Notes under the pieces: generated by a model | Seen by the model: only the letters and a program-made list of their open reading frames with translations | The model's database searches: none | Told to the model about the DNA's origin: nothing | Assembly (NCBI RefSeq): GCF_033473495.1 | Contig: NC_088938.1 | Coordinates: 2,294,001-2,358,000 of the forward strand | Length of the DNA stretch: 64,000 bases | From: Cercospora beticola | Taxonomy: Eukaryota; Ascomycota; Dothideomycetes; Mycosphaerellales; Mycosphaerellaceae | Direction of reading: 5' to 3' | Translations under genes and position numbers: made by a program | Part shown: piece after piece, positions 23,611-34,925 of the stretch | Layout: each line of letters begins with the position of its first letter | Numbering within the stretch: position 1 is the first letter of the stretch

Positions 23611-25299
23611 TTACGCCAATTCCTTTGGCTCGGAACCGCACTGGAGACCAGGTTGGTGCGAGTGAGAGTGAACAGCGTTCTTCTTGGCGTGCGGGTGAGC
23701 GCCCCTAGACTTGACCTTGGCACCAGAGGTGCGAGGTGGAATGTCAGAAGTGTCCATTGTGTACTTGGCGACGGAAGCAGCAATTGCTTTCTGTGAAATT
23801 GTCAGTTTGCGTTTGGCAATGGACATTGAGTGAAGTGATAGCACGTACCGTGTTGACCAGGAAAGGCTCGAAGGCGAGGTTGGTGTAGTTGTCGCCGACA
23901 AGGTGGTAGTTGGGGTCGTAGGCGACACCTTCGAAATGGTCAGTACAATACTCGAGCGGCCTGCAGTTGAGTGTAGCTTACCAGCTTGTCCACCCCACAA
24001 GTCAGCCTCCTCCTCAGTCTTGAGAGCCTCGGCACCAGTGAAGATACCACCAGCTGGAATGCCAACGTCAGTGGCAATGAAAGGTCCGTAATCAGATCGT
24101 CCGTTGAACTCAGAGTCCTTGGTTGGGATGCCCTGCTCCTTGAACCAGTCCTGGAAGAAGTGCTCAATCTTGTCAGATCCTGGAGGAATGACGACGCCGG
24201 TGGTGTTGCTGAAAGTGCTAGCATCACCGTCGTAGAGAGCGTACTGCCAGTTGGGAGAGGCGATCATGTCGAAGTTGAGGTAAAGGGCGATCTTGTCACG
24301 CTCCTCTTGTGGGAGGTTGGCAACGTAGTATTCGGAGCCCAAGAGGCCGTACTCCTCAGCAGACCACCAGCAGACACGCAGAGCGTTCTTGAGTCTGTAC
24401 TTCTTCTTGGCGAGCTGGATGGCGGTTTCAAGGATACCAATAGTTCCGCTGCCGTCATCGTTGATACCTGGACCAGCAAAGACAGAGTCGGAGTGAGCAC
24501 CGATCACAACGACGTTGTTCTTGTCTCCGCTCTTGGAGTCGGCGATGATGTTGTAGGTCGTTCGGTTCTCGACGACACTGTCAATCTCAAGCTGACCAGT
24601 CAATGGGAGAGCTGCCTGGATAGTGGTTGCGTTCTCTTGCGAGATACCTCCAACTGGAGCGTAGTCTCCAGTACCTCCAAGAGTACCAGCGACGTTGCCT
24701 GGAACATTGTTGTAGACGACGGCACCAAGAGCGCCAGCAGCCTTGGCATTTGTAGCTTTCACTGCAAAGTTGCAAGTTCCTCTTGAAATCAGAGCAATGG
24801 CACCGGAAACCTCAGCAGGGTAATCGGCAGCATCGCATCCAAGGTTTGCCACGGCAACGATCGGAGCATCGACTACTCCATCGGTCGATGAGGAGTAGGT
24901 GAACACACTCAAAGGATATGATGTGCCGCCAGCGGAGAAGGTACCGGATCCTTGTGAGTAGAGCTCAACGAATTCTTGGCGTCTGTACGTGAAGTAATCG
25001 TCTTCCTTCTCGAGATAGCTCTCGATGAACTTCAAGGTGTTCTCGTGACCTGCCGAGCCGAATACTCGGTTGCGCTCCGGAGTCGAGTATGCTGCCCTCT
25101 CGAGCTCTTTGGCCTTCTTCTTCAATGCAGATTCTTTAATCGCAGCCTGCAGCTTCTTGGAGTTGACATTTGGCTTGCCCTTGCCTGGGCCGTAGGTTGC
25201 CGCGCTGACTTCTTCTTGCCTAGCCTCGAGAGGATTGTTGTGGGCATTGGCGAACGCAGCGAGCGCCGTGCATGCTAAGAACAAAGATGACCGCACCAT
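23611..25299 (-). CDS. Secreted M28 family zinc aminopeptidase with PA domain
   Basis: Exons 25299-23982, 23928-23849 and 23790-23611 give 525 residues. The signal peptide is MVRSSLFLACTALAAFANA, followed by a propeptide-like stretch. A protease-associated domain lies near residues 130-230, then the M28 peptidase domain. All five expected zinc ligand or catalytic positions are visible: His269 in GAHSDS, Asp281 in GINDDGSG, Glu315/Glu316 in WWSAEE, Asp344 in YLNFDM and His448 in DPNYH. The last one only exists if the first intron is removed. Such enzymes cut N-terminal amino acids from peptides outside the cell or in the vacuole. The frame stays open through both introns (53 and 58 nt, together 111), so a naive single-exon model would be 562 residues and lack His448. 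A TATA box lies upstream. Confidence 0.93.
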   Translation of the reverse strand: MVRSSLFLACTALAAFANAHNNPLEARQEEVSAATYGPGKGKPNVNSKKLQAAIKESALKKKAKELERAAYSTPERNRVFGSAGHENTLKFIESYLEKEDDYFTYRRQEFVELYSQGSGTFSAGGTSYPLSVFTYSSSTDGVVDAPIVAVANLGCDAADYPAEVSGAIALISRGTCNFAVKATNAKAAGALGAVVYNNVPGNVAGTLGGTGDYAPVGGISQENATTIQAALPLTGQLEIDSVVENRTTYNIIADSKSGDKNNVVVIGAHSDSVFAGPGINDDGSGTIGILETAIQLAKKKYRLKNALRVCWWSAEEYGLLGSEYYVANLPQEERDKIALYLNFDMIASPNWQYALYDGDASTFSNTTGVVIPPGSDKIEHFFQDWFKEQGIPTKDSEFNGRSDYGPFIATDVGIPAGGIFTGAEALKTEEEADLWGGQAGKLHSTAGRSSIVLTISKVSPTTPTTTLSATTTPTSPSSLSWSTRYVLSLHSMSIAKRKLTISQKAIAASVAKYTMDTSDIPPRTSGAKVKSRGAHPHAKKNAVHSHSHQPGLQCGSEPKELA

Positions 25300-28200
25300 G
25301 ATGGCAAAGTAAAAATTACAGTCAAGAGTGGACGTGAATCAACCAACCTTGATGGAGGGGCGCGAGACCAGTATATAACTGCCCTCGATCGTCATCACCT
25401 TTTCCATTTGTTTCCTTCCCAAGCGAGGGAAACTTGCGCAGCTGTTCCTGCATGTCTATCCCTCGTATGCAGCGATGCGGCACCTACGGAAGTTACCCAG
25501 AGATCAGTGACCTATGCAAGGCCTCGTATAAACTTCATTCGCCCCAGCCAAGCCCCAATGTTCGACTTCTGGTTGGATACCAGTAAGAGACTATGCCTGA
25601 AGCAATTGAAGCACGACATCCACGCCTGGCACAGCAAACAGCCAAGACCTTCGACGTTACTACGCTGAGTGATATCAGAACGCCACAGAAGCAAACAAGC
25701 GTTGTGTCGAAGTCGGCGTTGCTACGAAAGAAGAAGGTGAACGAAGATCATCATGGCTTGGAAGCTGGGCGCCCAGACATTTCCTCCAGCTGCGGAAGCG
25801 AATACACCTCCACCGTCGAACCAAGACTCGCATATCGCCGGCTCGATCTTCAAGGTCTTGCTTGTATAGGCAGGAGCTGGCATGCTGGTCGAAATTGAAC
25901 CGCTTTGCGAATGCCTTCGTGAGCCTGTTCTTTCGTCAACACGACCGAGTGACTACTGCAGACTCCACAAGGAAGCCTTGATGCGAATGAAACCCGGTGG
26001 CAAGTGGTATGTTGCTGTGGGTCGAACCCGCGGGACTGAACCTGTTCGACTGCAACGGCGCTCATCTACCAATGCTTGATGCTAAGGCCACTGGGCACGA
26101 GGGTGCGCGTGGCGACAGCGTGGCAGCAGATGGTACATAGCAAGATGGCCAGCGCCTTTCGCCATGCCCGACTTCCGCGGCAGCCATTGCCCATTGCACG
26201 AGAGCGTTTTTCACAACACTGTGCATGATGACACAATCGCCTATCTGGATAAATGTCGTGTTCCTGGTGCGAGGTGAAAGCTCTGTATGTGGAGCCCCGG
26301 GCTACGCGAAAGATAAGAGCGCGGCTGAGTTAATATGGGATCGCGGCCGAGTCGCGAGATACAAGAAAGTCGTGTCAATTGACATTTACTCAGTAGTATC
26401 ATGTGCATGTACATGCTGACGTTGATGGAAGGACAGGGAACAGAAAGGGCTACCTGGTCCGTCTCTGTAAGCGGAAAACTGGTGGGACAAGCCTGATAAC
26501 CTACTGCCCCGTGGATGAGATATCCCATGAGTAACAAGACGAATGGGTGACGCTGTTACAATTGGGCATGCCAGCAGATTATCTGCCTGCCTCGAGAAAC
26601 GTCAGAACTTGCCAGAAGAAATACTCTGTCGGAGTTCCGAGCTCTAGTTGAAGGCGAGCTCATTACACATGTTTGCATTACTCACTTCCTGAACTGTAGA
26701 GGGTTGATCCCAGCACACAACACCAGTGTCCACCTATGACCAGGAGATGAAGAGTAGGAGTTGGTCTCTCTCCTGCACATCTGCATGTGAGTCGCGATCA
26801 CTACGCCCAGATCACTTGAGGCGCATCTCGCCGAGCGTTCGTGATCACACGAAAGGTCTTGCCAGACAAATCGCCCCCCTTTGCCGGAGCTTTGTCGATT
26901 GAGGATCAAGACACTCATGATCAGAGCGCTTCAATATGTTACGATACCGGTTCCTGTTCGCAAAGCATTTTGAGATCAGATGTCGCACCAAACGCTTTAT
27001 CCTCGAAATTCTTGGTCATGCGATCAGCTACAATCGGAAGTGCCATATGGTAGAGCCAGTTAGCTCATTGCAACGCGACCCGGCAGGTACACGTATCAAC
27101 GCTTCGCCACCAGGAACTAGAGATAGGATGCCCTGGATGCCCTGGATGTCGATGATTCGATGTTGTGAGCGTGACCTCAAGCCATATCGTCAACGCTGGT
27201 GCAACGGTAGCAGGATGACGCTCTGCAGCATGGCTGTAGTAGAGCATGGCCGATCTCCGAATGCCCTTGTCAAGCGCCACTGAACCGTCTGTCAACCCAC
27301 GCGTGAAGAGATCTGAGCGCGATGCTCTGCAGATTCCTAGCAACGTAGCTCGCTGCCGGCGATGCTCTATTGTTTCCCGTCAGTGCCGAATGCCCGCTTA
27401 CATTGTTCGTGCGACGCAGTAGGTCCGTACAACAATGGCCAGACTCACCGCCAACGCAGTCAAAGGTCATTCATTGTTGCGGTCAGAAACCTGGCAATGT
27501 GTCGTGCAACAAGAAACATGTAAGATGCTCGCTTGCTGAGACGTGAAGAGGCATGCTGCGAGGTTACATTCGAGATCATCTTCTCGAAAATCAGTCTCCA
27601 ACATGTGCTTCTGGGGAGTTCCTGGAAGGCAACTCTCAATGCACGAGGACAGTTCGGAGAAAGATTGATCGTAAAGCTTCAGCATTGGCTCCGTCCCAAG
27701 GCAATCTCCAGGTGCAAGGACGAATGCTGAATCATTGCAACGCGGGTGTGTTCCCATCGGTAGCTGTTTTCAATCTCGTGCATGTAGTACAGACACATGG
27801 AATCCCTGCCTCGTGCAATGGATCGCGTCAGCAGCCGGTAAGAATCGAAGGGTGACTGCAGCGGGTCAGCGAAATGGCATGTTTGCCGATACGGCCTTTG
27901 TCCATGCGCAGGATGTGTGTTCGTTTATGCCATGGAAGCGTACGACATCAATCTGAAAGAACACGAATGTGTGCTTGCACGAGCGGCTGTACAGCCATCG
28001 GACACGAGAGCTGTCTCAAGATTAGACCCGGCGTCGTGATCATATCATGCACGATGCCGTTTTCTTTGCAGCCTCGGTTGGAGCGTTGGGTCGTGGTCCA
28101 TACTGCGGGAGAGATGCGATGCCGATGGTTGGGAGATGTGATTGGCGATGCTCCATCTCCCTTGGGCGGTGCAACGCGAGGCAGACGAGCCCGCATACGA

Positions 28201-29657
28201 CTGCATTATCCACAAACAAAAGGCCTCGGAAGAGCAGGAGCGCGTCGATTGGCCGAGCGGAGAGTGCTGCAGCATGAACAAGCATGGACAGGTCGCATGC
28301 GCTCGCATGGAGCAGTCTCAAATAAGCGTGGAATTGTGACATCTGCACGCCTCCCGAAGCGCTGCTGTTCAGCACACCATACCGGCCGGGGTGGAAAGCT
28401 GTGGCGGTCGAAAAGAGGAGGGCACGGAGGATATTGATTGCACTGTTCAGTGCGCTGCTGCTGCTGAGGCCTGGAGGACAGGTCGTGCCCCGCCCCGCCC
28501 CCGCCTGGGTGTGTGCTTGTTTGCCGCCGGCGTGTCTGCAGGCGGGCCAGCACGTGTCACATTGATCGCGTGGCAGGCGAGACGAGACGAAGTGATGATG
28601 AGGAGCTGTGAGCGGAGCGGGCAACCAGCGGCTGTGGAGTCGAGTTGAGCCACGCCAAGAATCCCGCGTTGCGACTGACTCTTCGCCTCTGCCCTCGTCA
28701 TCGCCTGCTGCTCTTCTCCAGCACTCCAGACATCACGCGTTGCACAGGCGCCATCAGCAGACCCGCGACGGGCATGGACCGCGTCTCCCAGCCTATGCAC
28801 CGCGCGCGCTGCTAGGGCCCTCGCCGTTGCGCTGCGGCGAGAAGGACGACGTTGACGGCGAGAGCGACTGCGCACTCCAGCCCTCAATCATCCATCGCCA
28901 TCCCACGGCCGGCCTGCCTGCTTGCCTGCCAAACCTGCATGCTGAAGGCGACCGCATGACCAGCTCGGCCCTCTCTTCAGCTTTCAGCAAGCAGTCACGG
29001 CCTCTGATCGCCTCGCTCGCCCACCGGTCGGGCATCACTGAGGCCATCGACAACCTCGCCTTCCATATTCCGCTGCGCAGGTGCTGGTCATGCTGCTGCT
29101 CCTGCTGCCCTTGTCGCCTTGAGAGAACACGACCCTTTCTCTAGTTAGCGCAGAACGGCTCCGGCGATCCCGTAATATCTTCGGCCCTGTTCCCACGCAG
29201 GAACCATCTACACGACAGTATTGCCTGCGCCGACTGCGACCTTCTTTCACCCTCTGCACATACCACTGGCTCGAAAGGAAGATGCATTCGCGGTCCACCT
29301 CGTGACTCTTTGTTCCATCGGCTTTCATTGCCACGCTGCTTGCGATCCCTGTCTGCAGCCTGCACCTAGCCGTCGGCCTGGAAGCCGAAATCTACGGTTC
29401 GCCAGTCTCCAACGAGCCCTTTGCCGACCGCGCGCATACAAGCGCGAAACGATACTGAACATCTTTGCAACTCCCTGCGCCGTGGAAGTGGGATCGCTAT
29501 TGCAGCTGTCGATATCCCGCCCGACCCAGCATCCTTACTGTCAGCTGTACATCATTTCACAAGATTGCATTGCAAACAGACGTGCCGCTCTCGCCGGCAC
29601 GGGACTGTGACGAACATCGCTGACTCCATATCGCCGGCACTTCGACTGCCACGCACC
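25300..29657. other. Gene-poor region (4.4 kb) upstream of the WD40 gene
   Basis: No convincing gene. The frames at 27874-28437 (+) and 28040-28624 (-) overlap in an apparently GC-rich part and have no recognisable product. The last roughly 600 bp before 29658 probably hold the promoter and leader of the WD40 gene, and the first part holds the M28 promoter. A short direct repeat of a 9-mer occurs near 27127-27149. Confidence 0.45.
25372..25377 (-). promoter_or_regulatory. TATA box of the M28 peptidase gene
   Basis: TATATA on the minus strand, 73-78 nt before the start codon at 25299. Position and strand fit a core promoter. Confidence 0.5.
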
Positions 29658-31886
29658 ATGGAAGACATCTTCTATTTCACAAGCCCCCGGAAAGCTGTTC
29701 CAGTTGCAAGGTACAGACCTTCTGTCCGAAGAACACCCAAAGTGGTCAGAAAGCGGCGCGCCGCAAACACAGACATGTTCAATCAACAAGCATGCGTGGC
29801 CCGGTTTGAAGAACCAACGTTCTGTCCGAGCAGCGTTTCATCATTGTTATTTCCCATTGCATCTACTCAAGATACCCCACTGCCTTCCAATTCGCAATTT
29901 GATCTAGATCTGGACGATGACGAGGAAAATGAAGAAGACGAACATGACGACAATGGCGGCGTGCTTTTACCGCCGTCTGCAGATGAGCCCATGACAGACG
30001 TGCCTTCTGCGCACATATCGACGCCCGTACGCTACGACGAAGTCACGCAACATGATATCAACACTTATGATAACGACACACCCATTGAACCATCCATACC
30101 TCCGAGCATATTGCATTTAACCTCACTGCACGCCCAGCCTCAAGGTCCTACGCAGCAGCGACGAAGAACCGCATCAGAAGAGGGCCACCGACGGCGAGCG
30201 ACAGCGAGAGAAGGCCAATTGATCGCAGATGCCCTTCCTCCCAATGAGAGCACGGAAGCAGCAAATGGTGCATTTGTTGCATCGCTGGATCTTCTCAGCC
30301 GACCCACGGTGCCAGCTCTATCTACAGATACGACCCAGCTACAAACCTTTCCGTCTGATGCCTCATCAGTTCTTGGTGCACATACTACCCAGCGTTCCTC
30401 TGCGAGTGATTACACAACAACCGATCTGCAGCATGCCCAGATTATGGATATGGATGAAGATGCTCTACCTGTTGACGACCCCAGGAGGCATTATGATGTA
30501 TTAGAATTTATGGACGATTGGCGTCTCAAGTCAATAGCGGACAAACGGCTCCCTCCCTTTGAGCCTGGGATCCAATCTTCCATACGACTCGGACGACCGC
30601 TTGAGCCTGTTGTCCGTACTCAGGTATTATCACGAGCTGTTGACGTACAAGGCATACGATGGCAACTCGTCGGTCCTGCTCGAGAGCAAGCCATGCTCGC
30701 TCGATGTATGCTCCACCCATCGAGCACTAGTTCAAACTACCTTCGCCCGCAACGACGGCAGACATCTTCAGGCATCGCTGGGGATGCGGAAAGCCACTAC
30801 CGATTCCGTTCCTTTGCGCCCCAGCATAAAGGCAGCTTCGAGCATTATCAATTACGCAACATGCTTGTGGCAGCGGATCGCAACAACATATTTTATGGAA
30901 CGGCGGCGAATCAGGTGATGCGCGCATCGCTTTCGTGTCCGAATACGCGGAATACTGTCATGGACTTGGCCAAGCCAGTGAACACCGCCGCAGCCTTCCG
31001 CATCACTTGTCTATCGGCTTCTCCAAGAGCGCTTGTGCCTGGCAGCCAGACCGACAACGTTCTGATTGCCGGTGGCTTTTATGGAGAATACGCTGTCTGC
31101 AACATAGACAGCGACAAGCGAGAGGCCTCCGAAGGTTTCGTTACCCACGCGTACAATGGGCTCGTCACCCATGTGCATAGCTTCCGGGACAGACGCTCCG
31201 GTCTCCTCCGCGCAGCCTTCTCCTCGAATGACCGCAAGGTCCGACTAATGGATGTGGGCACGCTCCAATTCACTGATAGTTTCACATACGACCACGCAGT
31301 AAATTGCTCTGCAACGTCTGCTGATGGTCGTTTACGAGTATTGGTTGGAGACAGTTCTGACACCCTCATCACCGATGCCCAGCGAGGAACGCCCATAGTC
31401 ACACTACAAGAGCATACGGATCATGGCTTCGCTTGCGCATGGTCGCAGGACAATCGACATGTAGCCACCGCCGCACAAGACGGGCGAGTAATGGTGTGGG
31501 ACGCCCGAAGCTGGAAGAAACCTGTACGCACGTTTGAAAGTACGATGTCTTGCGCGAGATCCCTTCAATTTACCGACAGCGGCGCTCTCGTGGCTGCCGA
31601 GAACGAGGACGTCGTGACCGTCTACGGTGGGCATTCCTTTGAGGCCAAGCAAGAAATCCGGTTCCTAGGTTCTATTGCTGGCGTTACTCTTCTTGACGGA
31701 GGAGCAGAGCTCGCCATCGCGAATGCCGATAAGACCGTCGGCGGACTTTTGACATTTGAACGAGTGCCACAAGGATTGGGAAACAATACTTATGGACGTG
31801 TTGTTGTCAAGCCCGGGGGTAGTTCGAGATGGCGGAACGGTCGAGCGCGGCGCGAAATGGAGAGCTTACCGGAGGTCTTGATCTAG
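29658..31886 (+). CDS. WD40 repeat protein with DUF2415 (yeast C2A9.03-like)
   Basis: Intronless, 742 residues from the first ATG (MEDIFYFTSPRK). The frame is open further upstream but has no ATG there. The N-terminal 250 residues are disordered and contain an acidic run (DLDLDDDEENEEDEHDD). The C-terminal half has WD-like units, clearest in CAWSQDNRHVATAAQDGRVMVWDARSW, preceded by an AFSSNDRKVRLMDVGTL unit. This is the pattern of fungal WD proteins that carry DUF2415. They are thought to act as scaffolds; the partner and role here are unknown. The call relies on remembered family resemblance. Confidence 0.82.
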   Translation: MEDIFYFTSPRKAVPVARYRPSVRRTPKVVRKRRAANTDMFNQQACVARFEEPTFCPSSVSSLLFPIASTQDTPLPSNSQFDLDLDDDEENEEDEHDDNGGVLLPPSADEPMTDVPSAHISTPVRYDEVTQHDINTYDNDTPIEPSIPPSILHLTSLHAQPQGPTQQRRRTASEEGHRRRATAREGQLIADALPPNESTEAANGAFVASLDLLSRPTVPALSTDTTQLQTFPSDASSVLGAHTTQRSSASDYTTTDLQHAQIMDMDEDALPVDDPRRHYDVLEFMDDWRLKSIADKRLPPFEPGIQSSIRLGRPLEPVVRTQVLSRAVDVQGIRWQLVGPAREQAMLARCMLHPSSTSSNYLRPQRRQTSSGIAGDAESHYRFRSFAPQHKGSFEHYQLRNMLVAADRNNIFYGTAANQVMRASLSCPNTRNTVMDLAKPVNTAAAFRITCLSASPRALVPGSQTDNVLIAGGFYGEYAVCNIDSDKREASEGFVTHAYNGLVTHVHSFRDRRSGLLRAAFSSNDRKVRLMDVGTLQFTDSFTYDHAVNCSATSADGRLRVLVGDSSDTLITDAQRGTPIVTLQEHTDHGFACAWSQDNRHVATAAQDGRVMVWDARSWKKPVRTFESTMSCARSLQFTDSGALVAAENEDVVTVYGGHSFEAKQEIRFLGSIAGVTLLDGGAELAIANADKTVGGLLTFERVPQGLGNNTYGRVVVKPGGSSRWRNGRARREMESLPEVLI

Positions 31887-32966
31887 ACTTCTAGCTAGTC
31901 TGATCAAAGCACATACTTTCAGCAGCCCTCCACAGATACCAAACAGTCCACATGATGCTGACGAGCACATTTCTCTTGTTTATTCTTTCTCACTCTCCCT
32001 CGTCCAGCTCAGCCGATTCTCTCCCCGCCTCGACTACCAATCCACCCTGTCTGCATTAAGCGACAGTCCACTCATCTGTTTCCTTTTTCTTTTTCTTTTT
32101 GGTCCCTTCGCCTAATGATGACCGGATATTTCTATCAAGTACCACTGGCTGAGTCTTTACTTAACTTTCTCGTCTATCTTCGCTTCTTGCCAAGCGAAAC
32201 GTCTTCCGCAGTACTTCCATTAGTGCTTCGCCAACCAGAATCTTCTGGCGCTGCGTTGTGTCACAGAGTTTCTTTTTTGGCGAGTGTCAGATGTGTACAG
32301 GGACTGGGGTGGTTTGAAGATATCAGAAATTGTAAGCAGTAGATTATGGGACCGGGATTGTTGTTCTTGGCTTGCCAATTTACAAGGCGATTGATAAGGG
32401 TTCGGAATTTGGAGGGTTTGGGGAACGATGGTGGTGTTTGATAGTGTCTTGAGACAGTCAATTATTCTCAATTCGTGAACATGATACGATGAAAAGGGAA
32501 TGAAGGGCACAATTCGGGTCTTTCCTCGCTCACGCCCTCGAGGGCAGAGCTCGTGACAAAAAGTCTTACTTCGATGATCTCGCACAGTCTACCCGTGTCT
32601 CCAATATCGTACATGCATGCGCAACTCGAATCAATCTATTTTTCCCGCCATGCTTCTTTCTCATTCAGTTCCCGCCGTGTGCGTAGAAAGCAGTTCCCCT
32701 TCTCTCATATCACAGTCTGGTATCATCATCCTCAACCATTCTTCATGCAAAACCCAAAAGCAGTACGCCTCGCTGTAAACCTCAATTTGTTCTTTTCGCC
32801 TCCTGTCAAATGCAGACGATGTGCCCTGCCCGATCCTCTAAACCCGTTTTCGCCTCGCTAATATGTCAAAGTGTCGTGTGTCGAGTTGCCCTCCTGTTGC
32901 CGCCACTTCTACGTTCTCCTCCTCAGGTCTTGCATACCCCACTGTTCTTTCCTCCAAAAGATCTCT
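31887..32966. other. Convergent intergenic region (1080 bp)
   Basis: Between the stop codons of the WD40 gene (+) and mex67 (-). Pyrimidine-rich runs (TTTTTCTTTTTCTTTTT near 32090) are consistent with 3' UTRs. No coding frame of interest. Confidence 0.55.
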
Positions 32967-34925
32967 TTATGCAATTGGTGCTCCATTGATGTAGGCCGCA
33001 GCCGGTAGAGTTGCTTTGACATTTTGGAACATGGCCAATGCCGCGTCGAAATTGAAGCCAGCTTCGCGAAGGCAATCAGACGAGAACATCAACGTCATGC
33101 CGGTCTGCTTGGTCAATTCAGTGCACATCTGCTCGGCGAGCTCGATGGTGACACCTTCTGGGAGTTGTGGAAGACCATCATTGCCCGCAGCATCAGCAGC
33201 TAGCATTGGCGGCGTCGAAACTCCAGCAGTGGCTTGGAAAGCTTGGGCGCCACCGTATGCACGAATGGTGATTGTGTGGCTGACGACACGCACGCCAGTC
33301 GAACCACCTGGACCAATGTAGATGGCATGGTCGCAGCTGCGCTTCTTGCCCGTCTCCGGCTCGGCGAACTCTCCGTGTATCGACATGAAGAATCCATCTA
33401 CGCCGCCCGGAGTATTGTTGATGGGATCTGGAATGCCCGGCTGCAGATGGGATTCAATCATCCACTTCTGCGGCTCGGTGGCAAGATCCGGATGTTGCGA
33501 TTTTGGCATCGCGGCGAACGTATCGATGGTGGCCTGCGTGCCTCGTGCCAAACGCTTTTGTCGCGCTGGCAGTTGTGTGAGACGCTTGAGATTGCGACTA
33601 CTCTGTATGTAAGATGCCCATTCTTGGCTCTGCGTCTTTTCAGTGTCCAGAGGATCTCGTGGCGCTTGCGTGTTCAGGGCATAGGAGAATTCGGAGTGCT
33701 CGTCGTAGTACATCCGAGCAAGCGCAGGCCGATCAGTGTCGAAGCCGGCGAACCAGTTGCGTATGAAACCTTCCACAATGCCATTTTCGTCTTGGAAATG
33801 AGGTGTGCGGATTGGAAACGGAATGTTCTGGACATTGTTCTGGTTCTTGATGTCCTCGTCGCTTCGCACTTGAATGTTGTTGAGGGTGCGCAGATTCTTG
33901 AACCATTTCATGATTTCCGGTCCAGCATTGGGCTCGTTCTGGTCAAGGGGATTTCCAGTGAGGATGAGATGCTGGAGCTTCTTGAATCGGTGTCGCCAGG
34001 CTTCTAATGACGCTAGAGTTGCAAAGTTGTTACCGGACAGATCCAGGCTGACCAGATTGGGCAGTGACTGGGATAGCGTAGACACTATCTTCAGATCTTC
34101 AAGTTCGTTATTTGCCAGCGAGACGGCCTCGATCGCTTCGTCGCGCTCTTTCGTGGTGGTGAAAGAAAGGTCGAGCACTTTCATCAATGCGGGAAAGAAT
34201 TTGGCGGTTGTCGAGCTTGAGCCAAAAATGCCCGTAGCCTGCAATTCGGCGTCTGCACCGAGCGCCGAGAGATCCAGCATTTTCATCTCGGGATTCCAGC
34301 GGCGCTCAAGCACACCTCTGAGCATGGCCTTCGTTTCTTCCGCGCCAGACGATGGCTGGCTGCTATCCTGACCTGCGCCGCCCACGCGCTTGATGCTGAG
34401 CTTCGCACCTGCCCAGTCGTAGCCGTTCATTCGTTCGTAAGCCTTCGCGTCCGCCGATGGCACGCTGATGACCACCGCATCGGCCTCCATCCTGTTCCTT
34501 CGTATTCTGGTATCCTTTCTTCCCAGCCGCATACCTGCTTTCTTCTCCAGCCACTGAATAAGCGACTTGTATCCGCCGTCCGAGCTGCTCGCCGCTCTGC
34601 TTGCCTTCCATCCCTCGACAGTGAGCTCAACCAAGTCGGGGCGCTTCGTCTCTCGCATCGACACATCTCCCTGGGCTGCTGCTTTACGGATGAGGTCTCT
34701 CCGAGCCGTCGCGGAGGTCAGGTCCTTGCGCGTGCCTGCTGGGTTTCTGGCGGCGCGCTTTTCTGCAGCCGGTCCTGTGGGTGGCTTCTTGCCGATTTTG
34801 CTAGCGGAGGCACCTTTGACTGTGATGTCGGACATTCTGGCATCGCCGTCGCGGTCCGCACGTCGTCGCAGGGCACCAGCACCAGAGCTCCGGCCGGCGC
34901 GCGCTCTGGTGTCTGGACGCACCAT
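32967..34925 (-). CDS. mex67: mRNA export factor Mex67 (NXF1/TAP homologue)
   Basis: Intronless, 652 residues. The start at 34925 (MVRPDTRARAG) gives a basic, Arg/Gly-rich N-terminus; the frame runs on upstream without support. Domains in order: an RNA-binding-like region near 130-190 (VVISVPSADAKAYERMNGYDWAGAKLSIKR), leucine-rich repeats near 280-380 (LVSLDLSGNNFATL; LQHLILTGNPLDQ), an NTF2-like domain near 410-570 (VEGFIRNWFAGFDTDRPALARMYYDEHSEFSY; FFMSIHGEF) and a C-terminal TAP-C/UBA domain (SSDCLREAGFNFDAALAMFQ). This is the full Mex67 architecture, which carries mRNPs through the nuclear pore with Mtr2. Essential in yeasts, so likely essential here. Confidence 0.95.
   Translation of the reverse strand: MVRPDTRARAGRSSGAGALRRRADRDGDARMSDITVKGASASKIGKKPPTGPAAEKRAARNPAGTRKDLTSATARRDLIRKAAAQGDVSMRETKRPDLVELTVEGWKASRAASSSDGGYKSLIQWLEKKAGMRLGRKDTRIRRNRMEADAVVISVPSADAKAYERMNGYDWAGAKLSIKRVGGAGQDSSQPSSGAEETKAMLRGVLERRWNPEMKMLDLSALGADAELQATGIFGSSSTTAKFFPALMKVLDLSFTTTKERDEAIEAVSLANNELEDLKIVSTLSQSLPNLVSLDLSGNNFATLASLEAWRHRFKKLQHLILTGNPLDQNEPNAGPEIMKWFKNLRTLNNIQVRSDEDIKNQNNVQNIPFPIRTPHFQDENGIVEGFIRNWFAGFDTDRPALARMYYDEHSEFSYALNTQAPRDPLDTEKTQSQEWASYIQSSRNLKRLTQLPARQKRLARGTQATIDTFAAMPKSQHPDLATEPQKWMIESHLQPGIPDPINNTPGGVDGFFMSIHGEFAEPETGKKRSCDHAIYIGPGGSTGVRVVSHTITIRAYGGAQAFQATAGVSTPPMLAADAAGNDGLPQLPEGVTIELAEQMCTELTKQTGMTLMFSSDCLREAGFNFDAALAMFQNVKATLPAAAYINGAPIA

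Noticed and set aside
26015..26090. tRNA-like T-loop (GGTTCGA-type) and D-arm-like segment on the minus strand
   Set aside because: The T-stem does not pair and no complete cloverleaf can be drawn; not a tRNA gene.
27127..27149. Tandem 9-mer (GATGCCCTG-like) repeated about twice
   Set aside because: Too short and few copies to call a satellite or regulatory repeat.
27874..28624. Opposed frames of about 190 codons on each strand
   Set aside because: They overlap in an apparently GC-rich stretch and have low-complexity, Arg/Cys/His-rich translations without a motif, as expected by chance.
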